A stretch of DNA of 64,000 nucleotides, taken from Lenzites betulinus. Lineage: Eukaryota > Basidiomycota > Agaricomycetes > Polyporales > Polyporaceae. The stretch's first letter is position 1; each line of letters opens with the position of its first letter. The position numbers were made by a program, and so were the translations under genes. The stretch is taken from assembly GCA_022264855.1 (NCBI GenBank), contig JABYQU010000058.1, positions 62,001 to 126,000 of the forward strand, read 5' to 3'. The notes beneath the pieces are model-generated. The model was not told where the DNA came from and made no database searches. It saw only the letters and a list, made by a program, of their open reading frames with translations. Shown in pieces: positions 20,925 to 33,210 of this stretch.

Positions 20925-23900
20925 TTAGGCCAGTTTCTTGGCCCGCTTATATCCTTCTAGGAGCTCCCGGGCATGAGGCAGCAGCATGTCTTCCGGTTCC
21001 CATGTATTTTCGGCACTGGAGTATCCTTTCCACTTGATTCGGTAACTGATTCCGCCTCGTTGCTTCTTGTGTCCCACGATGGCCTCAACTTCGTATTCTT
21101 CTTGATCGTCGATCAGATCAGGTGGAGGGCGCGTGTAGTTGGGGCCATGTGTGTCGTTTTCCTTATAAGGGGTGAGGAAACTTGCGTGGAACACGGGGTG
21201 GATCTTCCATGTTTCAGGTAGCTTGAGACGGTAATTGAGGGTGCTGATGACTTCGAGGATTTCAAATGGTCCTTCTCGTTTGGGCGCAAGTTTCCTGGTG
21301 GCGTATGACAGTTTCAAATTCTTGCCTTCGAGCCAGACTTTCTGCCCTTTCTTGAAGGGGATGAACTTTCCCATAATGCGGTCCCTCATTATTTGCCGGG
21401 CTAGCTCATGTGCCGCTAGCGCCTCGTCACGTGCCTTTTGCAGGTTGGTTAGGCGGTCTTGTACCAGGGGGACATTGGTCCTTGGGTAGGCAATAGGGAT
21501 CAAGGACGGGTTGTATCCCATCATGAGGTAGAAGGGAGAGGCGTTTCTGGCTGCATGGGCTCGTTGATTGTGCGCTACTTCTGCGTCGATCAGGTGTCTT
21601 GACCAGGTGTCTGGTCGTCCTGTGCAGAAGATCCGGAGATAGACTTCAAGTTCCTGATTGGCTCGTTCCGTTTGTCCGTCGCTCTGTGGGTGATATGCGG
21701 TGCTGAGAGACAGTGTGATCTTCAGGAGTCTTCCTAGTTCCTTGGTGACGTGTGATGTGAATTGTGGTCCTCTGTCGGAGATGATCTTTTCTGGAAGGCC
21801 AAAACGTCGGTATACGGTTTGATACATGAGCGCGGCTGTTCCGATGGCGTCGATGGTCTTGTTGCATGGTGTAAGGATTACCCCCTTTGTAAGGCCGTGG
21901 TCTACCATGACCATGATTGAGTCAAAACCATCGGATGTCGGTAGATCGGTGATGTAGTCGACAGAGACTTGCTGGAAGGGTCGTGTGACGCCGTCAGCCG
22001 AGATGGGGTTCAGCGGTGGTGTGGTGGGATGTGTATTGATCTTGTTTTGCTGGCATTCCGCGCACCCTTCCACGTAGCAAGACACCATAGTGTGCATTCC
22101 CGGCCACCAGTAGTCGCGTCGTAGGAGTTCTAGTGTTTTGAAGCGTCCGGGGTGTCCCATTGCCGGGGTGTCATGGTAGCGTTGGATTAGGTCTCTCCGA
22201 AGTTGTTCATCAGCGGGGACGTAGCATCTGTTCTTGAAGAATACCATTCCGTCCCGTTCTTCCCAATCCGATAGTGCGGATTTGATGGGGGGAAGTGTTC
22301 CGGTCTTCAGCGCCATGTGTATTGCTTGGAATATTTGGTCTTTGATGACGAACTCTCTGAAGCGTGTTTGCAGTTCGGAGTCAATCATCCTGACGAAGAG
22401 ATGTTCGGGTAGGAGGACGCGGTCATTATTGTCGTTCTTCTTATCATGGCCAAGGTCGTGTCGTCTGGACAGGGTGTCGGATTGGATCATGTCTTTTCCT
22501 GGGACGTGGTGTAGCTGGATGTCGAATTCTGATAGGAAGAGTAGCCATCTTGCTTGCCGTCGGTTCAGCCGGTGGGCATCACGGTAGTAGGTCAGGTTCT
22601 TGTGGTCAGAAAGGACTTGTACTGGATGAGGTGCTCCGAGGAGGTAGTGGCGCCATTCTTGTAGAGATCGGATTATCCCTAGGAGTTCTTTGTCATAGAT
22701 CTCGTAGTTTCGTTCTGCTTCGTTGAATCCTTTGGACAGGTATGCGCATGGATGGAGGTCGCCATTTTCGTCTCGTTGTCGGAGGACAGCTCCTGATGCA
22801 AAGTCCGATGCGTCTGATTTGATGAAGAATGGTTTGGAGATGTCAGGCATTAGCAGGACGGGTGCTGTGGTGAATCTGTTCTTCAGGGTGTCAAAGGCTT
22901 GCTGACAGGCTGGTGTCCATTCCCACTTGGTGTTCTTTCGGGTTAGGTCGTTCAGCGGTTTTGCAATATCCGAAAAGTGATCGATAAAGCGCCTGTAGAA
23001 GTTGCCAAAGCCCAAGAACGACCGTACCCCTTTGACGTCAGTGGGTTCTTTCCAGTCCTGGATGCCTTTCAGCTTGATAGGGTCCATGGCTACCTGGTTT
23101 TCCCGGATGATCATCCCAAGATATTCCACTTCTGGTGCGTCGAAAGTGCATTTCTCCAGCTTCAAGAACAGGTCATTTTCTTGTAGCCTTTGCAGCACCC
23201 TTCGTGTCCGTTCTTCGTGTGTCTTCTGGTCTTTCGAAAAGATGAGGATATCGTCCATGTAGATCACAAGCCATCCTTCGTCGATCATGTCTTTGAATAG
23301 GGCGTTCATCATTGCCTGAAAGGTTCCTGGGGAATTGCATAGTCCGAAGAACATGACCATGGGTTCAAATAGTCCACGGTGGGTCTTGAAAGCTGCTTTC
23401 CATTGATCACCGTCCTTGATTCGCACGTTGTTGTAGCCTGATCGCAGGTCTAATTTGGAGAAGACCTTGGCACCTTGCAACTTGTCAACCAGTTCGGCTA
23501 CTAGCGGGAGCGGGTATGCATTCTTGATGGTTCCTTCGTTGAGGTAGCGGTAGTCTTGACATGGCCGTAAAGATCCATCCTTCTTGCCAACAAAGAATAG
23601 TGGTGATGCCATTGGGGATTTGGATTCGCGAATATAGCCTTTCTTTAGGTTTTCATCGATGAATTCGTCGGCTGCTTGTTGTTCCTGTGGAGACAACCGA
23701 TATGGTTTGAAATCCTTAGGCACGAAATCCGGTTTCAGTTCAATGGCATGGTCCCAGGGTCTTGAGGATGGGAATCGTTCCGCCGCTTTCTTCTCAAATA
23801 CCGATGCAAATTCTTGGTATGCTTCGGGTAGGATCTTCTGGTTATTCCCGGATGCTTGTTGTGCGAGCGCCATAGCTGGGTTGATCTTGGCCCGTATCCA

Positions 23901-24742
23901 GAGATTCATAGAGTAGATGAAGCTTGTTCCTTCCGGTGCTCGATAGATTCGTCCTACTCGCGGGCAGGGACGGACTCGCTGGTCTTGTTCCTCTTGAGGG
24001 TCTTCTGTGGTGAGTTTGTCTCCTAGCTTCAGGTAATCCCCGTGGTGCTCAATGGTCTTGTCCAGGTACGCTAGTATCAGATTGTCAGTGCATTGTTCTT
24101 GGTGCTCGTCATTTGGCGTGGGTAATTCCGCAAAGGGTGCTTTCATGGTGTCTTGTTGTGCAATGGTGCTGCCTTCTTCCGACTGTTGGCGCATATTGTC
24201 TTCAGGAATATCTTCTATGGTTGTCTTCCGCATGATTCGTCCGGTGAAGTGGTTCTGTTCTGGAAACCAGAGCTGTCGCAAACATTCAGAGAGTTGTAGA
24301 TTCACTTTTGCTGGGTCCATGTGAAGGGAGCCTCGGGTGAAGTCAATTTCGGCGTTGACCCTTTGCAGCCAAGGAAGCCCTAAGATGATCTTCTCCTTTC
24401 CTAGAGAGGTGACAAGCATGCGGACAAGATGTCGATGTCCTCCAGCTTCGATTTCTAGGACTGAACAGTTCTTGATTGTCCCTTGCTTGTTTGGGGTTCC
24501 ATCGGCATTGAGGGCTCGTATAGGGATCTTGAGGGGTTGTATCGGCAGTTTCTTTTCTAGGACATATCGATAGTCCACAAAGGAGTCTTGTGCTCCCATA
24601 TCGATAAGGGCTTGGGTTTCGACGATTTGGTCCGTGATTATGGCCAGCGGTATCCTCATGGATTGCTTGGTGGTGTCTGCCATAATTACAGCACAGACCT
24701 GCGTGCGTGGTTTCGACGTCGCTTCGGACCACGTTCTCAAAA
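20925..24742 (-). CDS. Element B pol: protease, RT, RNase H, integrase, chromodomain
   Basis: An uninterrupted frame of about 1270 codons. In order: retropepsin-like region ALIDMGAQDSFVD (residue about 47; the usual D-S/T-G is D-M-G here), reverse transcriptase with QDYRYLNEGTIKNAYPLPL and the catalytic YMDDILIFSKD, RNase H (IKSDASDFASGAVL, ILSDHKNLTYY, DTLSRR), integrase zinc finger (HPGRFKTLELLRRDYWWPG, CAECQQNK), core (VDYITDLPTSDGFDSIMVM, SDRGPQFTSH, YHPQSDGQTERANQ), GPF/Y-type module, and a C-terminal chromodomain (EYEVEAIVGHKKQ, YRIKWKGYSSAENTWEP). It lies -1 relative to gag. Apart from the protease change it looks functional. Confidence 0.95.
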
Positions 24743-25647
24743 ACCCTCCTCCAGGATGTCCTTCACCATCGAGTCCCTCTCAACTGGGTTGGTAACTCCT
24801 CTGAGTGCAGTGCGAATTCTGGCTGTTGTGACAGTGCGAGTGTTCCCGTCTTCGTTGTCCTCTTCTTCGGCTTCTTCCTCGGTTTCGGTCATCCGCATCT
24901 TGCGTGCTGGCTGTTTCCCTTTGTTCTTCCTGGCCGGGCAGTGGCGAGAGAGATGTCCAATTTCATGACAGGTGAAGCATCGTCCTTCCTTGTAGTGTCG
25001 GTCTCTTTCTTCGGTAGTCATGCGATCGACATCCATGGCATCAGGGTCCTTCTCCTTGTGGCTCGAGTAGCGCTTTGGGAAGAATACTGGCTTCTTCGTC
25101 GAGTTCTTGTCGTAGGCTTGGCCTAATCGCCATTGCTGTTCAAGGCGGGCTGCTTGGGAGTAGAGCGTGTTGGTGGTTGTTGGCATGGTAGCCAAAGCAA
25201 ACATCTTTTCTCTCAAGGGTTTGTTCAGCCCTTGATAGAAAAAGTCGGCAATGACGTTGAAGTCGTTGATTCCGCATCGACTGATGACATTCTTGAACTC
25301 GAGAATGTATTCTTCCGCTGTCTTCTTGCCCTGATTGAGGTTCCGTAGCAGGACTCTGGCGCTGGCGGCCATATCGACGTCTTGGAACGAAGCTTTGAGT
25401 GCTTCCTTGAAGGCATTCCAAGTGCAATAGTTGACGGGATTCTGAGCTTCTGCGTTGGTGATGAAGTCGCTGGCCCATTGTCCTGCCGTTCCTTCGTTCA
25501 TCAGCATGAGAGCGAATGTTATTTTCTTCTCGTCGGTGTTGAACTTGGTTTCGTAGAACTTGAAGTAGAGAGCGCATTTCTGGGTCCATCCAATGAGCTC
25601 TTCTCGTTTGCCATCGAAGGTCGGCGGCATTTTGAGTTTGACTTCGT
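24737..25647 (-). CDS. Element B gag, 3' part (5' part at 33907-34360)
   Basis: Encodes the capsid-like Gag domain (LKMPPTFDGKREELIGWTQK, FKEALKASFQDVD, KTAEEYILEFKNVISRCGI) and one CCHC zinc knuckle, CFTCHEIGHLSRHC. It ends EEGF-stop at the frameshift site. Element C is inserted after the codons for MADE; removing C with one TCGT copy joins MADE-VKLKMPPTFDG in frame. The 5' part at 33907 to about 34360 encodes an acidic, proline-rich region (SEDWSFNPSTGLIYHEGRLV) in which I find no in-frame ATG before an upstream TGA, so the N-terminus is unresolved. Confidence 0.88.
24740..24746 (-). promoter_or_regulatory. Probable -1 ribosomal frameshift site GGGTTTT
   Basis: On the minus strand gag reads GAG GGT TTT TGA. 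The heptamer G GGT TTT fits the X XXY YYZ slippery rule and directly precedes the gag stop; a -1 slip enters the pol frame (TTG AGA ACG TGG). pol has no ATG near its start, so a frameshift is the simplest expression route. A downstream pseudoknot was not tested. Confidence 0.7.
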
Positions 25648-26362
25648 TGATGGGTGGTCCGCGTCGCTGAGCAGTCGCGACTACCAAGTCGGCGCGCCAG
25701 TACACGCGGATCCGGATGGCGCGCGCCCCCCTTCTCGGTCATCCCGCTCGTTCATGTGGTTCCGCCTCGATTGTAATCCTTGATTTCTCAGCTTCCGTCT
25801 TACTTCTCGCAGCAGATCGTAACCGCGCACCGCCTCGATGCGCGGAGGAGTCGCTTTCCGCACCGAACGCGACACGCGCACACGTGATCGCGTCGATCCG
25901 ACGCGCTGTACTACCTTTCTCATCTTTCCGCTACTTACTTCCGCCGTTGCTCCCGCCTTTGTCCCCGCAGCCTCGAGCCTGGCCTGTATGCCTACGCCGC
26001 CTCCTAGCTAGTGTCTGACATGTATAAAGACTCGAGTCTTCGCGCCCTTAATATTCAGTTTGTGTTCACCCTTCGAAACCCGCCAGAGTCCGACTGGTTC
26101 TTCGCCGCACTCGCTCACCTTCGGTCTCCGTCCGCCTCTCGCCCTCGATGCCTTGTTCCGCTCGCGCCGACACCTCTCTATCTGTGCTTGTCCTACCTTC
26201 GCTCGTACTCGGTTCACATTCGGGACGTGCCCGAGTGTTGTACTATTCATTTCTATCTAGGTTACACCTGGTCTTCTACTTCCCTTCCTCCTCGACGCGC
26301 TCTACCGACGTTCTCGCCCTCGCATTCGACGCTGACCAGGCGGTGGTCAGTAGTACTCATCA
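25648..26362 (+). repeat. 5' LTR of element C
   Basis: 715 bp. A TATA-like GTATAAAGACTCGAGTC lies near 26020, followed by CTTCGCGCCC, a likely transcription start area. Direct repeat of 33188-33902. Confidence 0.93.
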
Positions 26363-26364
26363 TC

Positions 26365-26382
26365 TGGAGCCCACCGCGAGGG
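26365..26382 (+). other. Primer binding site of element C
   Basis: TGGAGCCCACCGCGAGGG begins two bases after the LTR. The leading TGG would pair with a tRNA 3' CCA. The same sequence follows the LTR of element X at 36951, so C and X belong to related lineages. I do not identify the tRNA. Confidence 0.75.
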
Positions 26383-26716
26383 GTTAGAAGAATCCGCCTT
26401 CGGTACACGCCAGCCGACAAGTCAGCCACGGGGATTTCATCCTCGCCCAGCCACTACGGCATCCCAGTCCACTTCCACGGGCCAGTTCCAACTCAGGCCT
26501 GCATCTTGGTCAGACAACGACTCCAGCAACTCCTTCGCCACTCCCGACGCATCTATTTCCTCCGACAGCGATAGCGAGTACCAGGCGGCCATCGACACGG
26601 TCCGTCGTCTTCAAGGGGCTACCAGACCAACAGCCTCTACAGCCGCACCACATCCGTCCGAAGACTACGAATTTGTCTCGTTCCTACCAATCTTTGAGCA
26701 GCTCCTTGCTTTAAAG

Positions 26717-27574
26717 ATGACACAACCCTACCGCCTTCCACCTCGCGGCGCCACGGCCGCGCCGAGTTTTGACCCTATAAACCCACAGACACTTCTAGAC
26801 TTCTTCGAGGACTTGGAGTACATGCTAGAGGAAGCGGCGGTCGAAGAAGACGAGAAACGAAAGGGGCATGCCGTTCGCTACGCACCCACGACGGAGAAAT
26901 CACTGTGGCGCACCTTGGATGGTTACACGACAGGGACGTACGACACGTTCAAACAATCCGTCATCCGCGAATACCTAGGAGAAGGCGGGAAACGGCTCTA
27001 CTCGCCCGGCGATCTACGCGCGCTCGTTACCGATGCCGCCCACGGAGGCTGCCGTTCGACGTCCGACTTCAAACTCTATAGCCGCAAGTTCCGCGTCATG
27101 GCGGATTATCTAGTAGCCCACGACGCGCTTCGCAAAGACGAACGCGAACGCCTCTTCCTTCGCGGCATTCCCGACGTCCTTCAGCAGCCCGTACTCGATC
27201 GCCTCAAGTACAAAGCCCCAGACGTATTGGCCCCGCGCATCCCGTACTCCGTGGAGCAAGTCACAGAAGCAGCGGAGTTCGTCTTGGACTCACAGGACGA
27301 AGATGGTCCCAGCTTCTCGACGGCCGCGCCCACCACCGTCAAGCGTCCCGCAGCCGATTCCGTCTCACCCCATGTCAAAACGGAAACCACGCAGCTCGCC
27401 GACGCGCTCACGGCCATGGCCCAAGCGATGTCGCTCCTACAACGTCAACCTCCTGCGCCGTCCACGTCCATGCTGCGACAACCGCCTCCCCACCTCGATC
27501 CGAGTGCGCCTCGTGGCGGGCCCTGCCACTATTGCGGTGAAGCGAACACATCATCCGGCGCTGCCCCGAGGTAG
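26717..27574 (+). pseudogene. Element C gag, frameshifted in its zinc knuckle
   Basis: From ATG 26717 the frame encodes FDPINPQTLLDFFEDLEYML, a helical capsid-like region, and LRKDERERLFLRGIPDVLQQ. It reaches CHYCGE and then goes out of frame: one base is missing after GCGAAC (27542-27547), giving a stop at 27572. Read in the next frame the knuckle is completed (CHYCGEANHIIRRC, exact CX2CX4HX4C) and continues into protease. The frame is also open without an ATG upstream to about 26380 (SDNDSSNSFATPDASISSDS), so the true start may lie earlier or be spliced. Confidence 0.8.
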
Positions 27575-28934
27575 AAGCCGACACCTCCGCAAAGCTGGTC
27601 AAACGGAACGAACAAGGACAGGTTGTCCTCCACTCTGGCAGCTACGTACCTGGCAGCATCACAGGCAACACCATCCGAGAGCGCATCCACGAATACTACA
27701 GCCAGCACCCAGAAGCTCGCGCCTCGCCCCCTCCCGCCCAAATGCTCTTTGAGCCAGTCTATCGCACCATGCCTCCGGCCGCTTCGCAGGCTGTCATTCA
27801 GTACCTAGCCGCTGACGCTTACGAACGACCTGCGCACACGTCCACGCGTGGGATCATCCATGGCCTGGCTCATGACGAGACGGGAGGCGCCTTCGCCCAA
27901 TTGGAGCAAGAGATCTTCGCCGCAGACCGCCGTAAGGCCGCGTCGCCGAAGCCTGATTCACGCCCCCAAGAAAGCCGGGAAGACCGGGCCCGCCGCCGCA
28001 TGGTCCGCTTTGACGAACCGGACGACCGCGCCATCCGTGTGCCCCCTCCAGTAGCCACTATCGAGGAACTCCCGGACGAGCCTACCATTTCGTCAGTCAA
28101 GGCGCCCAGCACCGCCGCGGAACGCGCCCACGTGACCGCGCCAGCGTCCACCCCGGCGAACGCGCCCGAGCATCCTTTCCGCAATATCCGCGACGCAACC
28201 TACGCCCCGCCGACGCAGCGCAACTTCGGTCTACCGCCCGATAAAGCCACGCCCGCCACCCGAAAGCCGGAAGGAGCATACAAGTCACAGGTCCCGGTCT
28301 ACGATCCAAGGCACGCAGCAAACGTTTTCAAACGGTGTTTGGAGGCACCCATCTCCCTCACTCATGAAGAACTACTGGCACTCGCACCCGAGATCCGTCA
28401 CGCCACTCGCGAGGCGTGCTCGACGCGTAGGGTCCCGGTCGAGGACACTTCGACGCCCAAGACTGCGACCACCCAGTCACGGACTGCCGCTTTCCTAGCA
28501 GATATGCCCGACACATACGAGACGGCCGTCCATCAATTCGCCCTACATCAGACATCCACGCCACCGCCCGGCGCCATCGTAATCCAGGACCCTGTCGAAA
28601 ACTACCTGCGTACTCAGCCACACTGCGATCACCGCCCCCTGCTGAAGGTCTCCGTCGAATCTCTGGCCATCCGGGCGATTGAAGGCTCCTTCCCGCAGAA
28701 CACTCGCGTCTCGTGTATCCTCGACAGCGGCTCCTCCATCGTCTCGATGTCGGAAGGTTTATGCCACGCACTGGGCCTCGCATTCGACCCCACCATCATT
28801 CTAGAAATGCAGTCTGCAAATGGCGACGTCTCTCCCTCACTCGGCCTTGCGCGGAACGTTCCGGTCCTATTCGGCTCAATTGTGGCGTACCTGCAGTTCC
28901 ATGTCGTCCGCTCTCCCGCCTACGATGTGATCCT
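27548..28934 (+). pseudogene. Element C gag-pro continuation with aspartic protease, truncated by D
   Basis: Same frame as the restored zinc knuckle. A long hydrophilic linker leads to a retropepsin with CILDSGSSIVSMSEGL (catalytic D-S-G) and YDVIL at the end, where fold-back D begins. Normally protease continues directly into reverse transcriptase; here RT is missing altogether. Gag and protease were one frame originally. Confidence 0.85.
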
Positions 28935-31328
28935 CACCATCTGATGTAGTCCTGATACATCAGGAACCGGCTAATGGCGTGCGCCGCGATACAAAGTAAA
29001 CTGGCTGGTTTCGTGATGTATCACGAAACCGCCGGAACCTCCGAAAAGGGCCCCGGGACCTTCCTAATTAGGCAGGTAGCCCCGGGGAGGCCTGTTATCT
29101 CCCCAGAGATAACAGATATGTTCAGATAAGGCTGATTATGTCTTATCTCTTTAGATTGACTTCTTATCTCATCTCCCTGGCCTCAATAGCCTCGCTATCT
29201 GGGCGCTTATTTGGCGTTTTGGTGCGCACATCCTCCCCCTTCCTCCTCTGCTAGCTCATTCAGTTCTCATCTGTTGCACCTCTACTATGCCTCGTTCAAA
29301 AGGCGTTTTCAAGGCGAAAAATCGTACATAGGTTTCAAAGGATACAGGTAAGTACTTACATATGCAGTATAGGTACTACCAGGGCGATCAAAGCGACGCA
29401 AAATGGGCAATAGCTCGCCCGTTTCGCGTCGCACAGATGCGTACAAGGGCTCCCTAGAATCATGCGTGCAGTGCGGTTCTAACGAGCCCTTGCGCGCGCG
29501 AAACGGCCCAGGCGTTCCCGAGGTATGCACTCTCCTCCCAGACAGCAGCACACCTGGGAGCATCTGGGCCATTTCTCCTCCAATACCCATCAGACAGCCC
29601 TGATATTTTATCTGCAGATGCTCTACCACTATCAAGACACACTGGCATAGTTAAACACCCAAACTGGAGGGCTTTCAAGACGTCCTAAAGCCACTTTCAG
29701 AACATATCCCCCCTCCTTCCCTTCGCTTTTCCTTCTCCATCCTGCACAGCTACGCCAGCGCTCTCTACACCTACATATGTATTCCACACACATTCCTGTA
29801 TATACAAGATCTCAGGATGCCTCGACCTAAAATGAATACCATATTCGCATTTTTCATTCCCCAAAGCCTGCCCTGTGGTCGCCCTACATATCCAGATTGC
29901 ATCATAGAAACACCTAGGACATGTAGCTACAGTATGTAGCTCTCCAATGCAAAAAGAATGATGACAATCGCTGAAGAAACGAATGAGATATTAGTTTTAG
30001 AACGATAGTGTACCTACTTTATGCTTACCAGTGCCCCGGTGCTGTGAGACGCGTCTCACACTGTCTTGCAGTATACAGCTGTGCAGTAACACAGTCTACT
30101 CACCTCAGACACATCTCATGTAGCTCGCTCATTTCTCCGCCGAATATTATGATCCAAGCTGTGTTCTGTGCGTATTTCTGACGTGGATACAATGGTATAG
30201 TTTATTTTATTATCGCTTGCCTGGATCATTTGCTATGAAGCATTCCATACCCACACTGATAAGGGACTAGAAGCATGAGTTCGGCGCCGATTACAATATG
30301 GAAGGCGTCGTTAGATGCGGGTATTCTGGAGGAACACATTGAAAGAAAAACCAACAGGATAGCATGAGTGCTTACAAAGATATTGAGGTCTCAGTCTGAA
30401 TATGAGTTCATAGTCGCTTTTTTGTACTTCAGAAAGTTCTGCATGCATTTAGGGGCTGTAAAGCGGTGGGAAAATATATTGTATGTGTCCAGTAACATGT
30501 GGGGTATGTATAACAAGTTACAGGGCTGTATGCATGGATGGAAAAGGGGGAGTGGAGGCCCTGGGTGGGTGGCCACAGCACACCCTCCCTGGCTCAAATC
30601 ATAGTCTACAAAAGCACAGAATGTACTTCAATACATTAGTACAAGGTGTACACAAATTCGGAGAGAGGTTTGTTAAGTATTGAAGGAGAAATGGCCCAGG
30701 TGCTTCCAGATGTGCTGCTCTCTGGGAGGAGAGCGCATAACTCAGGAACGCCTGGGTCGTTTTGCGCGCGCAAGGGCTCGTTAGAACCGCGCTACACGCA
30801 TGATTCTAGGGAGCCCTTGTACGCATCTGTGCGACGCGAAACGGGCGAGCTATTGCCCATTTTGCGTCGCTTTGATCGCCCTGGTAGTACCTATACTGCA
30901 TATGTAAGTACTTACCTGTATCCTTTGAAACCTATGTACGATTTTTCGCCTTGAAAACGCCTTTTGAACGAGGCATAGTAGAGGTGCAACAGATGAGAAC
31001 TGAATGAGCTAGCAGAGGAGGAAGGGGGAGGATGTGCGCACCAAAACGCCAAATAAGCGCCCAGATAGCGAGGCTATTGAGGCCAGGGAGATGAGATAAG
31101 AAGTCAATCTAAAGAGATAAGACATAATCAGCCTTATCTGGACATATCTGTTATCTCTGGGGAGATAACAGGCCTCCCCGGGGCTACCTGCCTAATTAGG
31201 AAGGTCCCGGGGCCCTTTTCGGAGGTTCCGGCGGTTTCGTGATACATCACGAAACCAGCCGGTTTACTTTGTATCGCGGCGCACGCCATTAGCCGGTTCC
31301 TGATGTATCAGGACTACATCAGATGGTG
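28935..31328. mobile_element. Fold-back element D (long inverted repeats)
   Basis: 2394 bp. Arms of about 650 bp (28935 to about 29588; about 30676-31328) begin CACCATCTGATGTAGTCC and end in its complement. They surround about 1.1 kb of A.T-rich DNA without a credible ORF. Each arm holds GGGCTC...GAGCCC type hairpins and splice-like GTAAGTACTTAC palindromes. No target duplication flanks it (left GATCCT, right GCTCATC), and the host element lacks RT at this point. Its ends resemble E and F. Confidence 0.85.
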
Positions 31329-33210
31329 GCTCATCGGCATCCGCAACCTCGTCGTCGAAGTCGACGCCCGTTACATACGAGGGATGCTCAACAATCCCGA
31401 TGAAGTCCCCGGCGCGTCCATGAACAGGTGGATCGTCACCATACTTACATTCCAGTTCCGCCTCGTCCATGTGCCCGGAGTACAGCACGGCCCCGACGGT
31501 CTCTCCCGCCGTCCAGCGCAACCCGGAGACCTCCCATATGTCGAGGACGACGAAGACTGGATCGACCGTCTCAACGGTCTCTTACACCTCGTCAATCCCG
31601 CCGCTCCCCTACGCACCACGACACCGACTACCCCAACCTTTGCGCAAGATTCCGCGGACGCGAACGTCGACATCCCCCGCTCCGAGGCCGCTATTCGCGA
31701 GGACTCCCGGCTCCTTGCTGTATATCGCTACCTTTCCACGCTAGAACCTCCCGCCGACCTCTCCGACGACCGAGCCCACCGTGCCTTCACTCGCCATCTC
31801 CTCCGCTTCTTCGTCCGCAAGAAACAGCTCTTTCGCCGCGCAACCAGCGGGCAACACCGCCTCGTCCTTTGGCCTCCACAACGTCTCGCAGTCCTCCGAC
31901 AAGCCCACGACGACGTCGCGCACAAGGGCGTATACGCGACCACGGCACTCTTGCTCGAACGCTTCTGGTGGCCGCACATCCACGCCGACATTGTCTGGTA
32001 TGTTCGCTCATGTCATCTATGTCAAACTCGCCAGCTTCGGCAGATCCTCCTCCCGCCCACGGTCGCTATTCCAGCTCCTCTAGGCGTTCGATGGCACGTC
32101 GACACTATGTACATGCCCGGCCCGACGCGCTACTACCTGCATGCACGTTGCGCTACCTCCTCGTACGTCGAAGGTCGAGCCACTCGCCGCGAAACAGGTC
32201 GCATCATCGGACAATGGATCTTCGAAGACATCCTCTGTCGCTGGGGCGCCGCATGCGAGCTCATCACAGATAATGGGACCCCGTTCGTGGCCGCACTCGA
32301 CTGGCTCTCCAAGACCTATGGCATCCGTCACATCCGCATCTCCGCTTACAACTCTCGAGCGAACGGAGCCATCAAACGACCGCATTTCGACATGCGCCAA
32401 GCGCTTTTCAAGGCAACCGCAGGAGACGTCAACAAATGGCCGCAGTATGTTCATCACGTCCACTGGGCTGATCGCATTACTATCCGCAGACGACTCGGGG
32501 TCTCCCCGTACTTCGCGGCGACCGGCTGTCACCCTGTGCTGCCCTTCGACATCTCGGAAGCCACTTATCTCGTACCCCCTCCCGACGCGCTGCCTTCCAC
32601 CGCCGATCTCATCGGAGCCCGTGCTCGCGCCCTCTCACGTCGCACAGAGGACCTCGAACGTCTTCGCTCGCGGGTCTACGCCGACCGTGTACTTGCCGCA
32701 CGACAACTCGAACTCGACCGCGCCCGCTCCATACAGAACTTCAACTTCGCACGCGGGGCGCTGGTTCTTATGCGCAATACCGCCATCGAGAAAGCCCTTA
32801 ACCGCAAAATGCGCCCTCGATATCTCGGGCCTTACGTCGTACTCTCACGGAACCGCGGTGGCGCGTACATCGTGTGCAAAGTCGACGGCTCGGTTCTCGA
32901 CCGCCCTATTGCCGCGTTTCGACTAGTCCCCTACCTGGCACGACAAAGCATCGACCTCGATTGGCTCGACGACGACAACTATCTCGACGTCTCAACATCA
33001 CGCCTCCGGGAGCTCGAGCAAGAGGCATCACTCGGAGATGACGACGAGCATGCTATGGACGATGAACAGCCCGGCGAGGCACTTCTTCGGTTGACGCATC
33101 CCATCCTGACAGCGTGCCACGAGCTACATCAGATCCGACCGACGACGCGAAGGACCGAGGACGGTCCTGAGCTAAGTTGGGGGGAGATGATGGGTGGTCC
33201 GCGTCGCTGA
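31329..33210 (+). pseudogene. Element C RNase H end and integrase
   Basis: Begins within the RNase H C-terminal part (NLVVEVDARYIRGMLNNPDE, HVPGVQHGPDGLSRRP). The integrase zinc finger follows (AHDDVAHKGVYATTALLLER, CHLCQTRQ), then the core with VDTMYMPGPTRYYL and ITDNGTPFVAAL, and a long C-terminal arm with MRPRYLGPYVVLSR. In the third catalytic position NGAIKRPH has Lys (AAA, about 32374-32376) where DDE integrases carry Glu (NGxxERxH). The frame runs into the 3' LTR and stops at 33210. The Lys change should abolish strand transfer. Confidence 0.85.
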
